A DNA stretch of 64,000 nt from Bacteroidales bacterium (GTDB lineage: Bacteria; Bacteroidota; Bacteroidia; Bacteroidales; UBA932). Position numbers and translations under genes: made by a program. Below are positions 43,801-51,818 of this stretch, piece after piece (the stretch's first letter is position 1; each line of letters opens with the position of its first letter). The DNA lies in the NCBI GenBank assembly GCA_017427385.1, contig JAFRSW010000022.1, forward strand, positions 124,001 through 188,000, given 5' to 3'. A model generated the notes under the pieces. The model was given only the letters and a program-made list of their open reading frames with translations, was not told where the DNA came from and ran no database searches.

Positions 43801-44580
43801 GGTGTTGAGAACGGTCTCACCAATCCTGATTTCGGTATTATTGGGAACATAATGGGCGTTCTCAACAATATCGGCATCGCCATCTTCGGCAAGCTCCCAG
43901 TTGGAGAGACGGTCGAGCGTACCGACGTTCTTCTGCCAGATATCGATAATCTTCACATACTCCTTGGCGAATGCCTGGATGGAGCTGCCGGCGCCCTTGA
44001 AGCCTGCATCGACCTCAGCGTCCAGTTTGCCGTTGGCCTTGTAGTTGGCAAGCTCACGGGAGATGACGGTGGTTGCACGCTCGGTGGAGAATGCTACCGC
44101 GTTGTCGCCACGGGTGAAGTTGGTCTGGTTAGGAACGCGCAGGTCGCTCTCCATGCGGGTGAGCATCCTGGTTGCAACGTTCACAAGGTCTTCGGTGTCT
44201 TCACCGACCTTGGGTCCGTTGGTAACGGCGATGGTCTCCTTGTCGTAGCTGTCCCTGTCGGGATGGTCTGCAGCCTTGAAGGTGAGCACATCGATGTCGT
44301 CCTTCTTGCCAGCGCTCAGGTTGACCAGAGCCTTGCAAATTGCATACTGATACTCAGGAGTCTTGAGGTCCTTGCTTCCAACCTTGATGGTTTCGGCAAA
44401 AGACTCAGTCTCTTCCCAAGCCGCATAGGCACCGGCTGCCGCATCAACGATTTCGGTCAGTTTGAAAGTGCCCACATAGTTCTCCGGATTGTCAGGTCCT
44501 TCAATCTCATTCTTTTTACAGCCTGAGAAGGCGACCATCAAAGCCACGGAGGTCATCAGGAAAAAACGGAATTTTTTCAT
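40873..44580 (-). CDS. Giant PMBR-like repeat lipoprotein
   Basis: The 1235-residue lipoprotein (lipobox AFSGC) opens with a domain (35-195) whose pattern 'EIVDAAAGAYAAWEETE...', 'IKVGSKDL', 'PEYQYAICKALVNLSAGKKD' and 'VATRMLTRMESDLRVPNQTN' resembles the two-lobed pseudomurein-binding repeats of methanogen wall proteins. It then has three related units of about 220-235 residues (near 199-420, 518-752, 762-985), each with 'FAKEYVKI.DIW', 'NTADM.E.ALRSYLLIRGY', 'LDNWA.RSLN', 'NMCTYPR' and 'SMRALITYAFFFKYMLDN'. A BACON domain (424-512) sits after unit 1 and a jelly-roll-like domain at the C-terminus. It probably binds wall polymer at the surface. No catalytic motif is seen. Confidence 0.65.
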   Translation of the reverse strand: MKKFRFFLMTSVALMVAFSGCKKNEIEGPDNPENYVGTFKLTEIVDAAAGAYAAWEETESFAETIKVGSKDLKTPEYQYAICKALVNLSAGKKDDIDVLTFKAADHPDRDSYDKETIAVTNGPKVGEDTEDLVNVATRMLTRMESDLRVPNQTNFTRGDNAVAFSTERATTVISRELANYKANGKLDAEVDAGFKGAGSSIQAFAKEYVKIIDIWQKNVGTLDRLSNWELAEDGDADIVENAHYVPNNTEIRIGETVLNTADMLEVAVRSYLLLRGYDGNAVDAVGFGSFAAATPANMNTPMPATHQYGWNKPLIETSNGGYLCKVIDEIDTYGQVDVVILDNWAQRSLNFSFTNDMMWTNFCTYPRADHNITNYKGCFSSGRALLTYAFFFKYLLDNNITKDIDKIGADVVIRSELFGIDTANNDKDIQLKTTELEFPCTEETKEAVFAAKAAWTATPSADWITVEPASGEAGAITIKVKAAENKGEAREGTVVIKGGNVTDGVAITVKQAEYTAPNTATIKEFAQEYVKILDIWKNTTGSIDMLKGEAYEGGSNIVENAHYVPSTTTITVGTKTYNTADMFEVALRSYLLIRGYDGADTKNYGAGKIAALDGGAKAMSETVVPDTHEYKWGANPYNETGTYDVATGATTSNGGHFIKIVDGAAVHCQTDPTLLDNWAMRALNYSSGNPISNMCTYPRDPFNNYAGSFSSMRALITYAFFFKYMLDNSLDKADGLDASVNIRTELFGDEGEPEPQPVITIADFANEYVKILDVWMANVGEKKMHSSVAATKNAHFIPDDYTITVKDATGKLEKTYNTADMFETALRSYLLIRGYNGLDTESYGAGKIAALDGGALSMSETPVPETHGYTWGEAPCNETSGNGGNFAMIGTDNLKDFGWAKVDVLDNWAMRSLNYSHGKPITNMCTYPRPDQGITTYHGSFSSMRALITFAYFFKYMIGKKYDKGTEVTADETFRTDLFGVDGQQLARWEFSAAAAGASETSYGYTFGGTPTIDNGVFAGNAYTSDAKPGDGGQYIDANWNGNGRITYVQIDKTEMEGGANAGHNVGSTGHVCIKAPWTGDYWLFKATSDSELAAGTKIHFKYIFRSSKSGPGYFLVEYKDGAEWKPASLIPAAGEETEFAFPTVQSKTIGSDTFSYNARTKKDGSANTTVESVFELTSATSTVEIRATVVATNRADNDKALTKLNTGTTRLAGSTVNVNGAFTSPIIEVAQFAK

Positions 44581-44596
44581 AATGCTTGATTTTGAG

Positions 44597-44609
44597 TGGT
44601 TAATAGTTA
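44597..44609 (-). repeat. Leader motif TAACTATTAACCA, copy 1
   Basis: On the minus strand this 13-base motif lies 17-29 bases before the ATG of the giant lipoprotein. The same motif occurs at the same place before the paralogue (61866-61878). Confidence 0.6.
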
Positions 44610-44634
44610 ATAAAAATTGATATTGGTTTAAGTT

Positions 44635-45984
44635 TTACCTCTTGTATAAGTCGTTGATATCGGGGAAGGTGCCGAGCTGATAGCGGAAAAGCACCAGGCC
44701 TTCGGCCTTGGTTGCTGCCATCAGTTCGATGTCCCTCCTGAGTTCTTCGGCGGTCATTCCGGAATTGTTGGCATTGTAGGTCTGGATACCGGACCAGGAA
44801 ACGCCGCCCTTACCTCCCATGGATGCCTGGTTCGCAAAGTAGTCGGACCTGTCCTGGAAAGTCTCGTCGCTGAAATTGTATGAGCCGTAGCGATAGATCA
44901 TGGGCATCAGGATATGGATGTACTGCGACATCAGATAGCCCGCCTGCCCGTAGTTGAGTGCGCCGTTGGTTTCGGGCATCATGGCTGCGGAGGTGATCAG
45001 GCCTTCGTCGTAACTGTCTGTTATCTCGCGTATCTCGCGGCAGCAGCGGTTCACGGCCGCCACGGAGTTCACTTCACCGTAATTGTGCTTCTGGGCGGTG
45101 CCGCCGAAACGGATGTAATCCAGATGAACTCCCTTCACGCCCCAATTCTCGAGATAATCGATGCATTCGTTGCGGATACGCTCATAAACTTCTTCCTTAT
45201 ATGCTTTCTTCTCGTCGTCGATGGGGCTTTCCCAGCCGCCGTTGTAGAAGCACTGAATCCACACATGGACCGTAAGTCCGATCTCTTCGCAAAGAGGGAT
45301 CAGTTGTCTGGCCAGTTTACGGTAGGGCACCGAGCCGAACGCCGCGAAATTCAGAAGGATATGGTCGTAACCTTTCGCCTTAAGCTCCCTCAGGTTCTTG
45401 GCGTCATTGTAGAGGAGGTCGCTCATGTGCGCGCCCCAGGTCCACACAGCGGTAGGCCGGGTCTTGGAGATGTCGAAGATGACGTTTTCCTTGCCGGGGC
45501 TAGAGTATGTTAGTTTGCGCATCTCTCCGGTTGCATCCGGAATGCGCTGCCAGCTGGCGAAATAACCAAGCGTGGGACCGTCGGCCGCATGCTCGAAACT
45601 GTCCACCGGATCATCCTTGGAAGGACCGAGGACAAGGGTGAACTGATCGTTGGATGCGAATCCTGTGCGAAGTCCTTTGTCTTCTGTGGAGAGGACCTTC
45701 CTCTCGCCGGGAGCCATACTGCCGGAAAGCTCGCAGATGTTCTGCCCCTTAAAATTACTGTCCGAGATAAACAGGGAAAGGCCATCCAGCGTTATGGCCT
45801 CCGTCGAGGTGTTCACCAGTTCCACCCACGTGGCGATGTCTTCCGAATCTTCGTGGGCGGCGATTTCGTTAAGCACTATGCCTTCGTACTTTGCAGATGC
45901 CTTCTCCTTGTTCTTATCCTTGTCACAGGCTGCGGCCGACAGCAGCACGAGGGCGGATGCGATTATGATTCCGGGTAGTTTCAT
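44635..45984 (-). CDS. LTD + GHL10-type putative glycosidase lipoprotein
   Basis: The 449-residue lipoprotein (lipobox SAAAC) has an N-terminal lamin-tail domain (about 33-165: 'GIVLNEIAAHEDSEDIATWV', 'LDGLSLFISDSN', 'VLSTEDKGLRTGF') followed by a GHL10 barrel (about 175-449: 'AVWTWGAHMSDLLY', 'GLTVHVWIQCFYNGG', 'VKGVHLDYIRFGGTAQKHN', 'IHILMPMIYRYGSYN'). Lamin-tail domains in exported bacterial proteins are thought to be binding or anchoring folds. Its ATG shares one base with the murQ stop (TAATG), coupling it to MurNAc metabolism. The substrate is inferred to be wall glycan. Confidence 0.72.
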   Translation of the reverse strand: MKLPGIIIASALVLLSAAACDKDKNKEKASAKYEGIVLNEIAAHEDSEDIATWVELVNTSTEAITLDGLSLFISDSNFKGQNICELSGSMAPGERKVLSTEDKGLRTGFASNDQFTLVLGPSKDDPVDSFEHAADGPTLGYFASWQRIPDATGEMRKLTYSSPGKENVIFDISKTRPTAVWTWGAHMSDLLYNDAKNLRELKAKGYDHILLNFAAFGSVPYRKLARQLIPLCEEIGLTVHVWIQCFYNGGWESPIDDEKKAYKEEVYERIRNECIDYLENWGVKGVHLDYIRFGGTAQKHNYGEVNSVAAVNRCCREIREITDSYDEGLITSAAMMPETNGALNYGQAGYLMSQYIHILMPMIYRYGSYNFSDETFQDRSDYFANQASMGGKGGVSWSGIQTYNANNSGMTAEELRRDIELMAATKAEGLVLFRYQLGTFPDINDLYKR

Positions 45985-46814
45985 TACTTCAGGATTCCTT
46001 CTTTTTTGAGATACTCTTCAGCCTTCTTGAGGCCGCCGGTCTTCTTGATTATCTCCTCGCAGTACTCGTAGCTGAGCTGGGGGTTGCGCTCCACCATGGT
46101 GCGGGTGAGACGGTCGATGACCTTGTTGTTGATGAGATTGGCACATACCATGCGGTTGCCTTCAACGCGGCCGAGGCGCACCATGAGGGTGGTGCTGATC
46201 ATGTCGCAGAGGAGTTTCTGGGATGTGCCGGACTTCATGCGGGTACTGCCGGTAATGAATTCGGGGCCCATTACCACTTCGATGGGATAATCCACATACG
46301 AAGATATAGGGGACCCCGGATTGTTGCAGATGCTTCCGCAGGGAATGCCGTGCTCTTTGCAGGCCTTCATGGCCGCGAGCACGTAGGGGGTGTTGCCGCT
46401 GGCGCTGATGCCCACCACGATATCCTTGGGGGTGATATGATGCTTTTCGCTGAGGGTCCTCCATCCTTCTTCGGTGTCGTCTTCAGCTTCTTCGAGGTCC
46501 AGGACGAGATTCTCGTTGCCTCCGGCAAGCACCGCCTGCCAGATTTCGGGATCTACGCCATAGGTGTTGGGAACCTCGAGAACGTCCAGCACGCCGAGCT
46601 TTCCGCCGGTGCCGGCGCCCAGCCAGAAGAAGCGCCCTCCGGAACGGAGCTGCGCCTCGATGGCATTTACAAGTCTTTCTATATCAGGAAGAACCGCCTC
46701 GATGGCGAGGGGAACTTTCTTGTCTTCGGTGTTGATGTCCCGCAGCAATTCTGCTACGGACTTCTTCTCCAGATGGTCGTAGAGCGAGGGTTGCTCTGTA
46801 AGTCTAATTGCCAT
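45984..46814 (-). CDS. murQ: N-acetylmuramic acid 6-phosphate etherase
   Basis: The 276-residue cytoplasmic enzyme splits D-lactate from MurNAc-6-P to give GlcNAc-6-P. The SIS fold and family signatures are clear: 'FFWLGAGTGGKLGVLDVLEV' with E80 (equivalent to E. coli E83), 'GISASGNTPYV' (phosphate loop, about 136-145), and 'TGSTRMKSGTSQK' (188-200). MurNAc occurs only in bacterial peptidoglycan, so this is the firmest clue to a substrate of the locus. It follows the second GH20 gene by 19 bases and shares a base with the next gene. Confidence 0.94.
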   Translation of the reverse strand: MAIRLTEQPSLYDHLEKKSVAELLRDINTEDKKVPLAIEAVLPDIERLVNAIEAQLRSGGRFFWLGAGTGGKLGVLDVLEVPNTYGVDPEIWQAVLAGGNENLVLDLEEAEDDTEEGWRTLSEKHHITPKDIVVGISASGNTPYVLAAMKACKEHGIPCGSICNNPGSPISSYVDYPIEVVMGPEFITGSTRMKSGTSQKLLCDMISTTLMVRLGRVEGNRMVCANLINNKVIDRLTRTMVERNPQLSYEYCEEIIKKTGGLKKAEEYLKKEGILK

Positions 46815-46833
46815 AATAAGTCCTCAAATATAG

Positions 46834-48681
46834 TTAAAATATTTTATATTTTACTTTTCCAAGCGCTTTTCCATCCCTCATGGCCACGGCAGTGACCTTC
46901 TGCTGACGGTTGATCACGAAGGGGCCGGTGTAGACCGGCGAGGCCTCCGTGGGGGTGCTTCCATCCAGGGTATAATGGATTTCGGCATCGGGCGCATCCA
47001 CGCTGATGGTGGCTATCTTGCTGTATTCCGTATCCTTATGCAATTCAATGAAAGGATCGTAAAAAGCCTTGCAATAGCCCACGTCCAGCAAGTCCAGGCG
47101 GCCCAGATGTTTTTCCAGCCTGCGGGTGAAGGCATCCCAGTCCTTGGGCTGCCTTGTCCATCCCGCATCGGCGATAGCGCACATGCGCGGCCATGCCATG
47201 TACTCCACACGGGCGGGGGTGGGCATATACTCCGTCCACACGCATCCTTCAACTCCGATTATATACTTGCGCTCCTCGGGCGTCAGTACCTCTGGCACAG
47301 GGTTGTACTCATACATGGTGCGGAGCGTGGTGGGGCCTCCCATGGCCAGCGGCTCGCTTTCGGGATCCGCCTGCCAGTAGTCCAGATAGTACTTGGGATA
47401 GGGCGCCATCACCACCTCGTGATGCTGCTGGGCGGCCTTGATTCCGCCTTCCTCCCCCAGCCACGACATCACCTTGGCGTTGGGCGCCAGGCCTCCCTGA
47501 AGGATTTCGTCCCAGCCTATGATCTGGTGGCCCTTGGAGTTTATGTATTTCTCCATCCGCTGGATGAACCAGCTCTGGAGCTCGAATTCGTCCTTAAGCC
47601 CGAGCTTCTTTATAAGTGCCTGACAGTGAGGGCATTTCTTCCAGCTCGACTTGGGACACTCGTCGCCGCCTATGTGTACGAGCTCCGTGGGGAAGAGTTC
47701 GAAAACCTCGTCGAACACGTCTTCCAGGAACTTGAAGGTCTCCTCCTTGGGGCAGTAGACCTGACGGAAGATGCCCCAGCGGGTGGCGGTCTCATAGTGG
47801 TCTTCCAGGCCGCAGCTGAGCTCGGGATAGCAGGCGATGGCCGCCAGCGCATGGCCGGGAAGTTCTATTTCCGGAATGATGGTCACATAGCGCTCGGCGG
47901 CGTATTTCACAAGATCCCGGACCTCGTCCTGGGTGTAGTATCCGCCGTAGGGCGTGCCGTCGTAGTAACCGGATGAGAGAGAGCCGATTACGGTCTCTTT
48001 GCGCCACTGGCCTTTCTCGGTCAGCAGCGGATATTTCTTTATCTCCAGTCGCCAGCCCTGGTCTTCGGTAAGATGCCAGTGGAAGCGGTTCACCTTGTGC
48101 ATGGCCATCACGTCTATGTACTTCTTGAGGAAGTCGATGCTGAAGAAGTGCAGGCAGCAGTCCAGATGCATTCCGCGGTAAGGGAAACGGGGGTTGTCCT
48201 GGATGAAACAGCAGGGCACCTCCCACTTGACTCCCCTTCTGCGTTCGGGAGCAAAAATATCCTCTGGAAGCAGCTGCAGCAGGGTTTGCACGGCATAGAA
48301 GATGCCCGCACCGTCGCCGTATTCTATCAGCAGACGGTTGGATTTTATGGCAAGGTTGTAGGCCTCCTTGTCCAGGCCGGCGTCCAGCACGAAAACGGCC
48401 TTCTCCTGCCCGTGGCGGAGGGGGTCGTCATCGATTATCTCGAGTTTGAAGCCAGCGGCCTTTTCGAGCCTGTCGTTCAGGAATGCAAGCGTGCGGAGAG
48501 TAGCGGAATCGGCCACGTCCACGTAAATTGGAGTCTTGCGGTCCAGGGTGAAAACACCCTCTTCCTGCTGCAGGAATGTCGGTTGCGGAATGATGGAAAT
48601 CAGTCCTTGGTCCTGCTTCTTTTCCGTGCAGGAGAACAGCAGCGCCACGGCCGACAGTATGACTATTATTCTCTTGATCAT
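46834..48681 (-). CDS. GH20 beta-N-acetylhexosaminidase lipoprotein
   Basis: The 615-residue lipoprotein (MIKRIIVILSAVALLFSC) has a GH20 N-terminal alpha/beta domain (to about 160), the catalytic barrel with 'RGMHLDCCLHFFSIDFLKKY' and 'HWHLTEDQGWRLEI', and the catalytic pair D340-E341 in HIGGDECPK. A C-terminal chitobiase-like/Fn3-associated domain shows 'AEIHYTLDGSTPTEASPVYT'. It removes non-reducing GlcNAc or GalNAc by substrate-assisted catalysis, probably in the periplasm or at the surface. It overlaps the other GH20 gene by four bases. Confidence 0.93.
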   Translation of the reverse strand: MIKRIIVILSAVALLFSCTEKKQDQGLISIIPQPTFLQQEEGVFTLDRKTPIYVDVADSATLRTLAFLNDRLEKAAGFKLEIIDDDPLRHGQEKAVFVLDAGLDKEAYNLAIKSNRLLIEYGDGAGIFYAVQTLLQLLPEDIFAPERRRGVKWEVPCCFIQDNPRFPYRGMHLDCCLHFFSIDFLKKYIDVMAMHKVNRFHWHLTEDQGWRLEIKKYPLLTEKGQWRKETVIGSLSSGYYDGTPYGGYYTQDEVRDLVKYAAERYVTIIPEIELPGHALAAIACYPELSCGLEDHYETATRWGIFRQVYCPKEETFKFLEDVFDEVFELFPTELVHIGGDECPKSSWKKCPHCQALIKKLGLKDEFELQSWFIQRMEKYINSKGHQIIGWDEILQGGLAPNAKVMSWLGEEGGIKAAQQHHEVVMAPYPKYYLDYWQADPESEPLAMGGPTTLRTMYEYNPVPEVLTPEERKYIIGVEGCVWTEYMPTPARVEYMAWPRMCAIADAGWTRQPKDWDAFTRRLEKHLGRLDLLDVGYCKAFYDPFIELHKDTEYSKIATISVDAPDAEIHYTLDGSTPTEASPVYTGPFVINRQQKVTAVAMRDGKALGKVKYKIF

Positions 48682-50480
48682 TTTTCAAATGTTTTGGTTA
48701 CGACCTGGCCTATGGGTTTGCCTTTGCGAAAGCCCCGGGCCTTGATCACGCTGCCCTTGTCCACCATGAAGGGAACGCCGTCGTAGCGAGGTGATTTAAT
48801 GGTCGGCGTGCTGCCGTCCAGAGTGTAATGCACCTCTGCGGTCGGGTCGTCCAGCTCCAGATTCATGGGTTTAGGGAACGGTACATTTCGGTCATAATCG
48901 AAAATCACATCATAATAAACACGGCAGTATTTCACATCCTTCATGTCCAGCGTTGCCAGTACTTTGGGCATGCGTTCACGGAAGGATTCCCAGTCCTTGT
49001 TCCCGCGGGACGTCCAGCCTACTTCGGCGGCGGCCACGTTGCGCGGGAAGGCCTGATACTCGGCCTTGGCGTTGTCGGGGATGTATTCCGTCCAGAGGCA
49101 GGTCTCATAACCAACTATGAATTTGGCGCTTAGCTCGCGCAGGGAATCCACCGCAGGATAGTAATTGTAAACCTTCTTGAGCGGCATGAAGACGTTTTGG
49201 TCCACATTATCCGGCTGGTCTTCCTGCCTGTTGTCGAGGTAGCACCAGCGGTTGGGCGTGAGAATAACGCGGATGCCGCGTTTTATGCCCTTGGCAGCGG
49301 GCGCGTGCCCGCGATACGACATGGCGATGGGATCCTCCAGCGCTCCCCCGTCCAGTATCTCGTCCCAGCCTATGCAGGTCTTGCCGTGCTTTTTCAAGAA
49401 GTCCCCTATCCTCTTCACGAAGAAAGTTTGGAGTTCCTCCACGTTGTCGAGCCCCAGCACAGTCATAAGGTCCTGGCAGTAAGCGCTTTCGCGGTACACG
49501 TCCTTGGGCGCTTCATCCCCTCCTATGTGGTAGATGGGCGAAGGGAATAGCTCGAAAAGTTCGGTGAACACATCTTCCAGGAAGCGGAAAGTGGTAGCTG
49601 TGGGGGCGTAGAGATTCTTGTGTATACCCCACTTGGTTTCCACTTCGTAATGGCGGTCCGGGAAGCAGCTGAGTTCGGGGTAGGCGGCGATGGCGGCCGT
49701 GCTGTGCCCGGGGATTTCCACCTCCGGAATCACAGTCACACAGCGCCTGCGGGCATATTCCACAACCTCACGGATGTCGTCCTTGGTGTAGAATCCGCCA
49801 TGCGGGATGCCGTTGCCTATGCCGCTGTGCCAGGCCGTTTCCTTGCGCCAGGCGCCCACCTCGGTAAGCCTGGGATACTTGTCTATCTGTATGCGCCAGC
49901 CCTGGTCTTCGGTGAGGTGCCAGTGGAACATATTCTGCTTGTAGGTGGCCATGAGGTCGATGAACTTCATAATCTCCTCCTTGGAGAAGAAGAAGCGTCC
50001 GCAGTCGAAAAGGAAACCGCGGTACCAGAATTCAGGCTCATCTTCTATGGTGCAGCAGGGCGCGATGAATTTGACAGATTTCTTAAGACCGTTCGGCTGG
50101 TATATCTCGACCGGCAGCAGTTGCTTGAAGGTCTGCAGGGCATAGAAGGCCCCGTTCACCTCGGAAGCCTCTATCAGCACCTCCGTCGGTGTCACGGTCA
50201 GTTTGTAGGCCTCTTTGCCGAAGCCTGCACATCTGCGCAGTACTATCCTGGTCTTCTTTCCGGCAAGCGGTGAAACATGCTTCACCTGTTCCTTGAAATC
50301 CGCCGCAATCTCCTCGAAAGCGGCATCTTCCACCACAAGTGCCGTGTTCTTATCCATACAGAACACCCCGGGAGCCTCTGTAAGATGCTTCGGGGTGGGT
50401 ACGATATTGTATCGGGGTGCTGCTTGCGCGAGCGCTAACGCGCACGCGAGCATGAGACATATTAATGAGAGTCTTCTCAT
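48678..50480 (-). CDS. GH20 beta-N-acetylhexosaminidase, exported
   Basis: The 600-residue protein has a cleavable signal peptide (MRRLSLICLMLACALALAQA) and no lipobox, so it is more likely periplasmic than its neighbour. The GH20 barrel shows 'MFHWHLTEDQGWRIQIDKYP' and the catalytic pair D322-E323 in HIGGDEAPKD, and the C-terminus repeats 'AEVHYTLDGSTPTIKSPRYD'. The two GH20 genes are paralogues with the same domain order; they may act on different aglycones or in two compartments. The start directly abuts the stop of the ceramidase-like gene. Confidence 0.93.
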   Translation of the reverse strand: MRRLSLICLMLACALALAQAAPRYNIVPTPKHLTEAPGVFCMDKNTALVVEDAAFEEIAADFKEQVKHVSPLAGKKTRIVLRRCAGFGKEAYKLTVTPTEVLIEASEVNGAFYALQTFKQLLPVEIYQPNGLKKSVKFIAPCCTIEDEPEFWYRGFLFDCGRFFFSKEEIMKFIDLMATYKQNMFHWHLTEDQGWRIQIDKYPRLTEVGAWRKETAWHSGIGNGIPHGGFYTKDDIREVVEYARRRCVTVIPEVEIPGHSTAAIAAYPELSCFPDRHYEVETKWGIHKNLYAPTATTFRFLEDVFTELFELFPSPIYHIGGDEAPKDVYRESAYCQDLMTVLGLDNVEELQTFFVKRIGDFLKKHGKTCIGWDEILDGGALEDPIAMSYRGHAPAAKGIKRGIRVILTPNRWCYLDNRQEDQPDNVDQNVFMPLKKVYNYYPAVDSLRELSAKFIVGYETCLWTEYIPDNAKAEYQAFPRNVAAAEVGWTSRGNKDWESFRERMPKVLATLDMKDVKYCRVYYDVIFDYDRNVPFPKPMNLELDDPTAEVHYTLDGSTPTIKSPRYDGVPFMVDKGSVIKARGFRKGKPIGQVVTKTFEK

Positions 50481-51818
50481 CTATTCTTGTGCAATTGTGT
50501 CTCCTATGGTCTTGATAACGCCTTCGCGGTACACGGAAGGCATCTTTTCGGATAGCGGATAGGGCGCCTTGATGTAGACGTGCATCTGCTCGACCTCGTA
50601 TTCATAGCCCTTTCGCACCTGGTAGGCGCGTTCGGAGGGCAGATAAGAGTTCTGTCCGTTGGTGTAGCCGGCAAAGAAGATCGTCCTGTCGGGGAAAGCG
50701 GCGCGGGCCTCCATCTGGTATTCGCAGAAGGGTTCTCCGTCGCTGAAGAAGAAGATAATGCCGTCCAGGTCCACTCCGTGCAGATGATAGCGCAGTTTGG
50801 ACGGCACGGGGCCTTCTTCGAAACGTTCCAGGATCTCGGCCTTCCAGCCCATCACGTCGTCCGCGAAGCGCGGGAAGACAGTGCGGGCGCTCGCAGCGAG
50901 AGAATCCGCATGCGCGATGACGGCCTCGGGTGTGACCACATCTATCTGGTAAGGCAGGTCCACAGTCTCGTTGACCAGACGAAGGATGCCCTTGGAGGGC
51001 ACTCTGTTGAACTTTATGTTCACCAGGGAATCCGCCAGACACTTGCCGCATTCCTCGGCGTAGTCCACGCGCTTGGGGCCCTGTGCAGGGTCCATGTTAC
51101 CCGCAGCGCCGGTGAGCTGGAACACTTCCCCGCCCCATGCTTCGGAAAGGATGCGGGCGTTGATACCGGGATAGTCCGAACTCAGCAGCAGGCTCCCTGC
51201 GCCCATGCAGACTGGATGGCAGGCCAGGTTCACGATGGAAACCACAGGCTTGCCCTTCTGCAGGAAGCGGGCCACGTAAACGTCGTGATCCACGGGGCCG
51301 CCCTTCTCGCAACGGTTGCCGTTGATGGATGTGCTACCCTTGCCGATTTCCAGCTTGAAAGGCCTGCCCTCAGCCGCGATGGCCTTTGCAGCATTGTCCG
51401 TCACGGTTTCCACCATCCTGTCCTTCCAGGCACGGTTCGGGCCGCCGGGCACGTTGCACCAGCCTCCTGAACGGGGCGCGGAATGGGTGTGGATGTTGTG
51501 CATCAGGATGTTATCCACGGCAAGGCCGGATTTCTCCGCAATCATGGCACGCATGGTGTCGGCCAGGGCCGGGGAGATTTCCATGAGGTCGTTACTGATG
51601 ATGCACACCTTCTGCGTGCCGTCGCCAAGGACAAGGCAGTGGGTGTACAGATGCTGGTGGATGCCGTCGTGGAGTTTGCTGCGCGCGGCAAAGCCGGCCA
51701 GCATCGTATGCTCATCCTCCGTCGTAGAAATATCGGCGGAAGAATAACTCATTGTCAGCCCCTTCGAGCACGAAAGGGCTGACAAGATGAGCAAAATGAA
51801 TAGTAGTGATTTCTTCAT
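50481..51818 (-). CDS. Neutral ceramidase-like hydrolase lipoprotein
   Basis: The 445-residue lipoprotein (MKKSLLFILLILSALSC) matches the N-terminal catalytic domain of neutral/alkaline ceramidases: 'LAGFAARSKLHDGIHQHLYT', 'VDNILMHNIHTHSAP' (zinc-binding HTH), 'IVNLACHPVCMG' (zinc ligand and active-site region), and 'EVFQLTGAAGNMDPA'. Family members in Bacteroidota polysaccharide loci are mostly uncharacterised and may act on N-acyl or ester groups other than ceramide. It abuts SusD upstream and GH20 downstream, so it belongs to the same operon. Amide removal from an N-acylated sugar or lipid is only a guess. Confidence 0.78.
   Translation of the reverse strand: MKKSLLFILLILSALSCSKGLTMSYSSADISTTEDEHTMLAGFAARSKLHDGIHQHLYTHCLVLGDGTQKVCIISNDLMEISPALADTMRAMIAEKSGLAVDNILMHNIHTHSAPRSGGWCNVPGGPNRAWKDRMVETVTDNAAKAIAAEGRPFKLEIGKGSTSINGNRCEKGGPVDHDVYVARFLQKGKPVVSIVNLACHPVCMGAGSLLLSSDYPGINARILSEAWGGEVFQLTGAAGNMDPAQGPKRVDYAEECGKCLADSLVNIKFNRVPSKGILRLVNETVDLPYQIDVVTPEAVIAHADSLAASARTVFPRFADDVMGWKAEILERFEEGPVPSKLRYHLHGVDLDGIIFFFSDGEPFCEYQMEARAAFPDRTIFFAGYTNGQNSYLPSERAYQVRKGYEYEVEQMHVYIKAPYPLSEKMPSVYREGVIKTIGDTIAQE

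Noticed and set aside
41281-44526. A 1081-codon open frame on the plus strand opposite the giant lipoprotein
   Set aside because: Low-complexity valine/glycine/glutamate-rich translation without signal or motif; an antisense shadow of a GC-rich gene.
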